From JAAZIN01 sp033809435 (GTDB lineage: Bacteria > Bacillota > Dethiobacteria > DTU022): 11,318 bases of DNA. The notes below the pieces were generated by a model. That model worked only from the letters and a program-made list of their open reading frames with translations, was not told the origin of the DNA and made no database searches. The position numbers and the translations under genes were made by a program. Every line of letters starts with the position of its first letter. Within the stretch, counting starts at the first letter, position 1. Below, piece by piece: positions 5,893-11,318 of this stretch. The stretch spans positions 1 to 11,318 of the forward strand of contig JAPXLS010000066.1 in assembly GCA_033809435.1 (NCBI GenBank), read 5' to 3'.

Positions 5893-7539
5893 TCAGCGGG
5901 AAGGCAGTACTGCAACAGGTTCTTTATTCAACAGCGCCTCGCGGAAAACCTCCTCGATACAGCTGACCGGGATAATGTTTAGGGGAATGTGCCGCCGGAA
6001 GCTTTCTTGCCAGTTGGACTGGGGGATCAGTATTTTCTTTATTCCAGCTTCAACCGCCGCCTCGATCTTGGCCGGTATACCGCCCACGGGGCGGACCAGA
6101 CCCCGCACCGAAATCTCTCCCGTCATCGCCGTAAGCGAGTCTACATGCCCCCCGGTAAGGGAGGAGTAGATCGCCGTGGCCATGCTGACCCCGGCCGAAG
6201 GGCCGTCTACAGGCGTGCCCCCCGGAAAGTTCAGATGGATATCGTAATCGCGCAGGTTCAAACCCATGTAGCGGCTTAAAACGGTGATCACGATTTCGGC
6301 CGAGCCCCTGGCTGTGCCTTTGCGCCGCACGGTATGACCGGGGCTGCCCATTTCCTCTTCTTCAACAATACCGGTGATGGTGACCTTGCCCTGGCCCCTC
6401 TTCACCGGCAGCGCCGTCGCCTCCACCTCGATCAGGGTCCCCATGTTGGGTCCGTAGACGGCCAGCCCGTTGGCGTAGCCGATCTGAGGCTCCGGCGGAG
6501 GTTTTCTTTCCGGGCGGGGAGGCAGCTGGCTGCTGTTGACCACCCACTCGATATCCTCCGCCTCCAGAACGGTACGCTTATCGCCGGTGGCAATGCCTGC
6601 GGCCATCTGAATTATGTTGACCGCCTCCCGGCCGTTGGTGGCAAAACGGGTGACCACATCCAGGGCCGCCTCCGTGGCGGCAATGGTGATCCGCCTGGCC
6701 GCATTTTCAGCAATTATGCGTATCTCCTGCGGGGTAAGGCCACGGAAATAAATTTCCAGGCAGCGGGAACGGATTGCCGGCGGCAGTTCGTGAGGCATCC
6801 GGGTAGTTGCCCCGATGAGCCGAAAATCAGCGGGGAGGCCGTTCTGAAATATTTCATGAATATGTCGCGGTATGCCGTTATCCTCGCTGTTGTAATAGGA
6901 ACTCTCCAGGAAAACTTTGCGATCCTCGAGCACTTTCAGCAACTTGTTGATCTGGATGGGGTGCAGCTCACCGATCTCATCGATAAAGAGCACTCCGCCG
7001 TGGGCCTTGGTCACCGCCCCTGCTTTCGGCTGGGGAATGCCGGCCATGCCAAGCGGTCCTGCACCTTGATAGATGGGATCGTGGACCGTGCCGATAAGGG
7101 GGTCGGCGATGCCGCGCTCATCAAAGCGGGCCGTGGTGGCATCAAGTTCCGTGAAGCAGGCTTCCTTGCCAAAGGGGCTGAGCAAATTTTTTTTTGCCTC
7201 ATCCAGAACCAGCCTGGCCGCAGCTGTTTTGCCGATGCCCGGGGGTCCGTAAAGAATAACATGCTGCGGATTGGGTCCGCAGAGAGCGGCGCGCAAGGCT
7301 TTCAGTCCATCGGCCTGCCCGATAATTTCATCAAAAGTCTTGGGGCGCGTCTTTTCAGAAAGGGGTTCGGTCAGGGAGATCCGGCGCAAGCGCTCCAGCT
7401 GATCCATCTCTTTGCGGGATTCTTTATCCACCGCCACCCGGCTGCTCTGCTGGTTGCGCAGCAAATTAAAAAAATAGAGCCCGATGACTATGGCAAAAAA
7501 TATCTGGATCAGCCCGATGATCCCGGCAAAATTGCTCAA
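5893..7539 (-). CDS. lonB: Membrane-anchored Lon-like protease LonB
   Basis: LonB (548 aa) is the second Lon of endospore formers; in B. subtilis it is made in the forespore under sigma-F and is membrane associated. An N-terminal membrane helix spans about residues 5-26, with no large LON domain. The AAA+ module has Walker A GPPGIGKT (98-105) and Walker B VLFIDE (183-188). A proline-rich linker (about 339-352) leads to the protease domain, with catalytic S448 in VDGPSAG and K491, 43 residues apart as in LonA. The start is TTG 7539, supported by GGGGGTG (7551-7545) five bases before it and by the fact that it includes the membrane helix. The next in-frame ATG would remove the helix. lon lies downstream and clpX 387 bases upstream. 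Confidence 0.96.
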   Translation of the reverse strand: MSNFAGIIGLIQIFFAIVIGLYFFNLLRNQQSSRVAVDKESRKEMDQLERLRRISLTEPLSEKTRPKTFDEIIGQADGLKALRAALCGPNPQHVILYGPPGIGKTAAARLVLDEAKKNLLSPFGKEACFTELDATTARFDERGIADPLIGTVHDPIYQGAGPLGMAGIPQPKAGAVTKAHGGVLFIDEIGELHPIQINKLLKVLEDRKVFLESSYYNSEDNGIPRHIHEIFQNGLPADFRLIGATTRMPHELPPAIRSRCLEIYFRGLTPQEIRIIAENAARRITIAATEAALDVVTRFATNGREAVNIIQMAAGIATGDKRTVLEAEDIEWVVNSSQLPPRPERKPPPEPQIGYANGLAVYGPNMGTLIEVEATALPVKRGQGKVTITGIVEEEEMGSPGHTVRRKGTARGSAEIVITVLSRYMGLNLRDYDIHLNFPGGTPVDGPSAGVSMATAIYSSLTGGHVDSLTAMTGEISVRGLVRPVGGIPAKIEAAVEAGIKKILIPQSNWQESFRRHIPLNIIPVSCIEEVFREALLNKEPVAVLPSR

Positions 7540-7562
7540 AAAAACACCCCCTTTTCAGACGA

Positions 7563-7592
7563 TATTATCCCCTTTCCGCAGGCGATCTATCC
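7563..7592 (-). promoter_or_regulatory. Candidate sigma-F type promoter of lonB
   Basis: Read on the minus strand, GGATA (7592-7588), 15 bases, then GGGGATAATA (7572-7563) matches the forespore sigma-F pattern of roughly GYWTA, 15-16 bases, GGNRANANTR. The only mismatch is one -35 base. Transcription would start near 7556, just before the GGGGGTG ribosome binding site. The call is supported by the established sigma-F control of lonB in B. subtilis. It was found by eye and a chance match is possible. Confidence 0.5.
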
Positions 7593-7608
7593 GACTGGAG
7601 GAAAGGGG
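7569..7608. repeat. 9-bp inverted repeat over the lonB promoter region
   Basis: CCCCTTTCC (7569-7577) and GGAAAGGGG (7600-7608) are perfect inverted copies separated by 22 bases. One arm overlaps the GGGG of the proposed -10 element. It could be a protein binding site, or a 5' leader hairpin if transcription begins further upstream. No T run follows on either strand. Confidence 0.55.
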
Positions 7609-7626
7609 CGGCGTGATTCCGGGATG

Positions 7627-7657
7627 TTTATAATTCCTTCAAACGAGGTATTGCCAA
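7627..7657 (-). promoter_or_regulatory. Weak candidate vegetative promoter upstream of lonB
   Basis: On the minus strand TTGGCA (7657-7652) and TATAAA (7632-7627) each match 5 of 6 consensus bases, but the 19-base spacer is longer than ideal. If real, it would give vegetative transcription of lonB-lon-engB with a leader of about 80 bases containing the 7569-7608 inverted repeat. Confidence 0.25.
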
Positions 7658-7837
7658 ATGAATCCGGTTGCCTGGGGTTATTTTCAGGGTGCCCGCCGAA
7701 GCCAACTCAATTATTGGAAGTATGGGGATCCTGGCCCGGCACCGGACAGGCCAAGGTAGGCCGCACCCCCGGCCTGACCCGGAAGATGCCTCCGGGTTTG
7801 TTTGTCAGATGCCCGATTTTCCAACGGGGATACATTT

Positions 7838-7866
7838 GGGCGGCCACAAGGGCCGCCCCTACAACC
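7838..7866. repeat. Palindromic repeat copy C, best-preserved
   Basis: A perfect 8-bp stem, GGGCGGCC (7838-7845) with GGCCGCCC (7851-7858), has a 5-base loop ACAAG and the tail CTACAACC (7859-7866). It is the clearest member of the repeat family in this window and has the form of a widespread short intergenic palindrome of bacterial genomes. Neither side has a T run long enough for an intrinsic terminator. Confidence 0.8.
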
Positions 7867-7905
7867 TTTGACTGTACTGCTGATCGGTTACCGCCTGTGT
7901 GGTTT

Positions 7906-7926
7906 TTCTGAATTCCAACTTCAGAA
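7906..7926. repeat. Inverted repeat directly after the clpX stop
   Basis: TTCTGAA (7906-7912) and TTCAGAA (7920-7926) are perfect inverted copies with a 7-base loop, ending one base before the clpX stop codon. On the clpX transcript the stem is followed by A residues, so it is not a canonical terminator; it may protect the 3' end. Confidence 0.5.
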
Positions 7927-9186
7927 CTAGGCTGTTACCTCTTTTTTCTTCCGCTTATCCTGAGTCACAAGAATCGGTTTTTCCCTTTTTAGAACAACTT
8001 CACGGGTGATCACGCACTGGCTCACATCGTCACGCGAAGGCAGCTCGAACATCACGTCCAGTAGAACCTCCTCCATGATCGCCCGCAGCCCTCTGGCCCC
8101 GGTATTGCGCTTGATGGCCTCATCGGCCACGACTTGCAGCGAGCCCTCTTTAAATTCAAGCGAAACATCATCAAGCTCGAACATTTTCTGGTACTGCTTG
8201 ACCAGCGCATTGCGCGGTTCATTGAGTATCCGAATAAGAGCGGACCGATCCAGGGATTCCAGTGTGGCAATGACCGGAATCCGGCCCACGAATTCTGGAA
8301 TGAGTCCGAATTTAAGCAAATCCTGGGGCAGGATCTGGCTCAAGATAGCGCCGATATTGGTTTGATCGATGCTCTGCACGTCGGCGCCGAAGCCGATCCC
8401 CTTTTTGCTGACGCGGCTCTGAATGATCTTCTCCAGCCCGTCAAAGGCGCCGCCGCAGATAAAAAGAATGTCGGTAGTATCTATCTGCATAAATTCCTGA
8501 TGCGGATGCTTGCGCCCTCCCTGCGGAGGAACGCTGGCCACGGTCCCTTCAAGAATTTTCAGCAGAGCTTGCTGAACCCCCTCACCGGAGACGTCGCGGG
8601 TAATGGAGGGATTGTCGGTCTTGCGCGCGATCTTGTCGATCTCATCAATATAGACAATTCCCTTTTCAGCTTTTTCAATATCGTAATCAGCGGCCTGGAT
8701 CAACTTTAAAAGTATATTTTCCACATCTTCGCCCACATAACCGGCCTCGGTCAGGGAGGTGGCGTCGGCGATGGCAAAGGGAACATTTAAAATCCGGGCC
8801 AGCGTCTGCGCCAGCAGCGTCTTTCCTGTACCTGTGGGGCCGATGAGCACGATGTTGCTCTTCTGCAGCTCCACGTCTTCGATCTTTTGGGAGGCATTGA
8901 TCCGTTTGTAATGATTATACACGGCCACGGAAAGGGTCTTTTTGGCATCTTCCTGGTCAATAACATATTGATCCAGGGATTGCTTGATCTCCTGGGGTTT
9001 CGGCAAGTCGATTAAACTGAAATCTCCCTCTTCGCCGATTTCCTCCTCGATGATCTCGTTGCAAAGCTCGATGCACTCGTCACAGATATAAACACCGGGG
9101 CCGGCCACAAGTTTACGCACCTGCTCCTGGGCTTTTCCGCAGAACGAGCATTTCAGCTGTCCCTTTTCGTCTGTAAATTTAAACAT
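7927..9186 (-). CDS. clpX: ClpXP unfoldase subunit ClpX
   Basis: This AAA+ hexamer (419 aa) recognises, unfolds and threads substrates into ClpP. The N-terminal zinc-binding domain has C13, C16, C35 and C38. The AAA+ module shows Walker A GPTGTGKT (116-123), pore loop GYVG (149-152), Walker B IVYIDE (177-182) and the RKH substrate loop (225-227). The ClpP-docking loop IGF (264-266), the likely arginine finger R302 and sensor-2 R365 (GARGLR) follow. The length is normal, and the tail ends in a short basic run. ATG 9186 is supported by GGGGTGA nine bases upstream. It follows clpP by 23 bases, so the two are cotranscribed. No canonical terminator follows it. Confidence 0.98.
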   Translation of the reverse strand: MFKFTDEKGQLKCSFCGKAQEQVRKLVAGPGVYICDECIELCNEIIEEEIGEEGDFSLIDLPKPQEIKQSLDQYVIDQEDAKKTLSVAVYNHYKRINASQKIEDVELQKSNIVLIGPTGTGKTLLAQTLARILNVPFAIADATSLTEAGYVGEDVENILLKLIQAADYDIEKAEKGIVYIDEIDKIARKTDNPSITRDVSGEGVQQALLKILEGTVASVPPQGGRKHPHQEFMQIDTTDILFICGGAFDGLEKIIQSRVSKKGIGFGADVQSIDQTNIGAILSQILPQDLLKFGLIPEFVGRIPVIATLESLDRSALIRILNEPRNALVKQYQKMFELDDVSLEFKEGSLQVVADEAIKRNTGARGLRAIMEEVLLDVMFELPSRDDVSQCVITREVVLKREKPILVTQDKRKKKEVTA

Positions 9187-9209
9187 GTCTGGGTTTCACC
9201 CCATTCCAG

Positions 9210-9797
9210 TTAAGGTCGATGAACCAGGATTTCATCCACCAGTCCGTAGTCTTTCGCCTCTTCGGCGGAGAAAAAGAAATCACGATCCGTATCCTTGGCC
9301 AGGCGTTCCACCGGCTGCCCCGTGTGCTTGGCCAGAATCTCATTCAGCGTCTCCCTCACCTTCAAAATTTCTTTGGCATGAATTTCGATATCCACCGCCT
9401 GCCCCTGTGCACCTCCGGCAGGCTGGTGCAGCATAATCCGCGAGTGAGGCAGGGTATACCTCTTCCCGCCTGCTCCGGCAGCTAGAAGCACAGCCCCAAA
9501 GCTGGCCGCCAGTCCTACGCAGATAGTGGATACCGGCGGTTTGATATACTGCATGGTATCATATATCGCCATTCCGGCGTAAACCGCCCCTCCCGGTGAA
9601 TTGATATAGAGATTGATATCTTTGTCAGGATCCTCGGACTCCAGGAAAAGCATCTGGGCAACAACAAGATTGGCCACATGATCGTCAATGGGGCTGCCCA
9701 CAAAAATAATCCTATCCTTAAGCAGTCTGGAGTAGATATCGTAGGCCCTTTCACCGCGGCTGCTCTGCTCTACAACCATGGGGACAAGAATGCTCAT
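9210..9797 (-). CDS. clpP: ATP-dependent Clp protease proteolytic subunit ClpP
   Basis: This 195-aa serine protease forms the tetradecameric chamber of ClpXP. The catalytic triad is S99 (in GLAASFGA, where methionine is more usual in place of the phenylalanine), H124 (IMLHQP) and D173 (DTDRDFF). The oxyanion-side glycine motif NSPGG is at 66-70. The length matches the housekeeping ClpP of Bacillota. ATG 9797 has an ideal AGGAGG seven bases upstream, right after the tig stop (15-base gap). I see no CtsR operator in the tig promoter region, so CtsR-type heat-shock control is not evident. Confidence 0.98.
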   Translation of the reverse strand: MSILVPMVVEQSSRGERAYDIYSRLLKDRIIFVGSPIDDHVANLVVAQMLFLESEDPDKDINLYINSPGGAVYAGMAIYDTMQYIKPPVSTICVGLAASFGAVLLAAGAGGKRYTLPHSRIMLHQPAGGAQGQAVDIEIHAKEILKVRETLNEILAKHTGQPVERLAKDTDRDFFFSAEEAKDYGLVDEILVHRP

Positions 9798-9812
9798 TTA
9801 AAGGCCTCCTTT

Positions 9813-11126
9813 TTATTCTGCCTTTTCAATTCTTGTAATCTTGGCTTCCCGGACCAGAAGATCTATGGCCTTGCGCACGCGGATCTCCTCCCGCATCAGC
9901 GGTATCCGCCCCTGCTTTTCAAAGATCTCTTTGATCCGATCCGGTTTGTCGTTGTAACTTTCGGCCAGCCCGGCAATCTTAGCATCTATTTCGCTGTCAT
10001 CAACGGTGAATCCTTCTTTTTTAACCACCGCATCGAGCACGAGGTTGGCCCTGGTTCTCCTCTCCGCCTCCGCCCTTTTCTCCTCGCGGATCTCCTCCAT
10101 GGATTTACCGGCCATTTCTGCGAATTTATCCAGATTCAAGCCCTGGTAATGCAGAAATTGATCCATCTCATCCAACATCCGGTCAATCTGACGCTCTACC
10201 AGGATCAGCGGCAGTTCAACCTGGGAAGCGGCGGCAACTTTTTCGATAAGCAACTCCTCAAGTTCTGTTTTTGCCTTTTCCGCATTGGCCTTTTCAAGCC
10301 GGGACTGCAGATCGGCTTTATAGTCGGACAGCGTTTCAAATTCGCCGATCTCCTTCACAAAGTCGTCATCCAGATCGGGCAGCTGTTTCTGTTTGATCTG
10401 CTTCAATTTTACCTTGAAAAGGGCCTCCTTTCCCGCCAGCTCTTCATTCCGATATTTTTCGGGAAAGGTTACTTTTATTTCCTTCACTTCATTTACCTTC
10501 ATCCCCGCTACCTGCTCTTCAAAACCTGGAATAAAACTTTTTGATCCCAGCTCCAGTGAATAATTTTCCGCCTCTCCCTCCGGAAAAGGCTCTCCGTCAA
10601 CAAATCCCTGGAAATCGATTAACGCCAGATCCCCTTCCCGGATTTCCACATTTTCATCTTCCAGGGGAACGAGGCGGGCATGCTGTTCACGCAGCGATTC
10701 CAGGTAACGCTCCAGCTCGGCCCCGGTGACTGCAGTAACCTCCTGCTCCACTTCCACCCCTTTGTACTCCCCCAGCTCCACATCAGGAAGCACCTCTACA
10801 ACGGCCTGAAAAAGAAAAGGCTTGCCTTTTTCTATGGTCTCAAAATCAAACTGGGGCTGGTCAATGGGCTCGCAATCCACCCCGGCAATGGCCTCGCTGT
10901 ATGCTGCAGGAATCAGCATCTCCAGAGCGTCCTGATGGAGTATTTCCGGGCCGAAGCGCGCCTCAAGAATATGGCGGGGCACCCTGCCCTTGCGAAACCC
11001 CGGAAGATTCACCTCTTTGACCACATTCCGGTACGCCCTTTCCAGCGCGCTGTCCACCTCCGGAGCGGCCACCTCTATTTCAAGCTTTATTTTATTGTGC
11101 TCTATTTTTTCCCAAGTGCTCGGCAT
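9813..11126 (-). CDS. tig: Trigger factor, ribosome-associated chaperone and prolyl isomerase
   Basis: Trigger factor (437 aa) binds the ribosome exit tunnel at protein L23 and shields emerging chains. The ribosome-binding domain (about 1-115) carries the signature loop GFRKGRVP (43-50). The FKBP-type prolyl isomerase domain spans about 160-245 and includes LELGSKSFIPGFEE (191-204). The C-terminal chaperone arms, rich in charged helices, cover about 115-155 and 250-437. The length is standard. ATG 11126 follows GGGAGGGG with optimal spacing. It is the first gene of the minus-strand cluster; clpP starts 15 bases after its stop, so nascent-chain folding and ClpXP degradation are produced from one message. 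Confidence 0.98.
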   Translation of the reverse strand: MPSTWEKIEHNKIKLEIEVAAPEVDSALERAYRNVVKEVNLPGFRKGRVPRHILEARFGPEILHQDALEMLIPAAYSEAIAGVDCEPIDQPQFDFETIEKGKPFLFQAVVEVLPDVELGEYKGVEVEQEVTAVTGAELERYLESLREQHARLVPLEDENVEIREGDLALIDFQGFVDGEPFPEGEAENYSLELGSKSFIPGFEEQVAGMKVNEVKEIKVTFPEKYRNEELAGKEALFKVKLKQIKQKQLPDLDDDFVKEIGEFETLSDYKADLQSRLEKANAEKAKTELEELLIEKVAAASQVELPLILVERQIDRMLDEMDQFLHYQGLNLDKFAEMAGKSMEEIREEKRAEAERRTRANLVLDAVVKKEGFTVDDSEIDAKIAGLAESYNDKPDRIKEIFEKQGRIPLMREEIRVRKAIDLLVREAKITRIEKAE

Positions 11127-11243
11127 TTATGCCCCTCCCTGTATAATGGTATCATATGCGCTGTGCAGGTAAAGTAAGCTTCGCCAACAAGCGCTGCAAC
11201 CAGAATCCGCCGGCTACCGGCTAACGCATGTGAAAGCTTTTAT

Positions 11244-11273
11244 ATTCTACCACAGTTAAAAGCCGGGTGACAA
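11244..11273 (-). promoter_or_regulatory. Extended -10 sigma-A promoter of tig-clpP-clpX
   Basis: On the minus strand, -35 TTGTCA (11273-11268), an 18-base spacer and -10 TAGAAT (11249-11244) each match 5 of 6 consensus bases. A TGn extended -10 directly precedes TAGAAT. Transcription should start near 11237, giving a leader of about 110 bases. That leader contains a 5-bp hairpin GCCGG/CCGGC (11209-11221). No CIRCE or CtsR operator is visible in or around it. The bases from 11274 to the right edge show no gene. Confidence 0.85.
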
Positions 11274-11318
11274 CTTTTTCAAGGCAGCTGTTCAGCGGCG
11301 TCAACTGCACCGGGATTA

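Larger units (their letters stand above)
7540..7926. other. Hairpin-rich non-coding gap between clpX and lonB
   Basis: This is 387 bases without a supportable gene. From right to left it holds an inverted repeat touching the clpX stop (7906-7926) and the GC palindromic repeat (7838-7866). Next come two adjacent hairpins, ACCCGGA/TCCGGGT at 7777-7797 and AGGCCG/CGGCCT at 7758-7775. A weaker 5-bp stem, TGGCC/GGCCA, lies at 7732-7753, followed by the lonB promoter candidates. A plus-strand frame of 67 codons (7668-7871) crosses it, but it runs through the palindromic repeat, has no ribosome binding site and resembles no protein I know. Confidence 0.7.

Noticed and set aside
3329..7539. The lon-lonB pair as a recent duplication or unusual protease island
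   Set aside because: Tandem lonB-lon next to clpX and engB is the normal arrangement in spore-forming Bacillota, and the two proteins differ in architecture.
7777..7803. Hairpin followed by TTGTTTG read as a plus-strand terminator
   Set aside because: There is no plus-strand gene upstream to terminate, and the T tract is interrupted. On the strand that is transcribed, no U tract follows the stem.
7668..7871. 67-codon plus-strand frame in the clpX-lonB gap
   Set aside because: It has no ribosome binding site, and its end is just the translated palindromic repeat. It matches no family I know and runs opposite to the surrounding operon.

Overview
The window looks like chromosome from an anaerobic, probably spore-forming member of the Bacillota (a Clostridia, Moorellia or Desulfotomaculia type lineage). 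The evidence is the gene order tig-clpP-clpX-lonB-lon-engB, the presence of both LonA and the membrane-anchored LonB, strong purine-rich ribosome binding sites, and an oxygen-sensitive BadF/BcrA-type activase. This is inference from gene content and order; I cannot name the species.

Layout. Positions 1-294 hold the 3' flank of something lying off the left edge, a strong rho-independent terminator (128-158) and a near-consensus sigma-A promoter (231-259). This promoter drives a plus-strand biotin pair: birA (biotin protein ligase without the DNA-binding domain) and bioY (biotin uptake S component). From about 1861 to the right edge everything is on the minus strand and is transcribed towards the biotin genes. 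In transcription order the genes are tig (trigger factor), clpP, clpX, a 387-base non-coding gap, lonB, lon, engB/ysxC, and a 2-hydroxyacyl-CoA dehydratase-type activase that ends tail to tail with bioY.

How the genes work together. tig-clpP-clpX is one protein folding and degradation unit with an extended -10 sigma-A promoter at 11244-11273. After the gap, lonB-lon-engB-activase appears to be a second unit. Just upstream of lonB there is a good match to a sigma-F type forespore promoter, which fits the known forespore expression of lonB in Bacillus subtilis. Ribosome biogenesis (engB) is tied to the activase by a ribosome binding site embedded in the end of engB.

Almost all coding capacity is ordinary housekeeping. 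I see no defence system, mobile element, CRISPR array or new gene cassette. The less ordinary features are non-coding. A small GC-rich palindromic repeat with a CTACAA-like tail occurs in four to five gene gaps and seems to supply the TAG stop codon of two genes. A cluster of hairpins lies between clpX and lonB. The lonB promoter candidate and the partnerless activase also deserve a second look.
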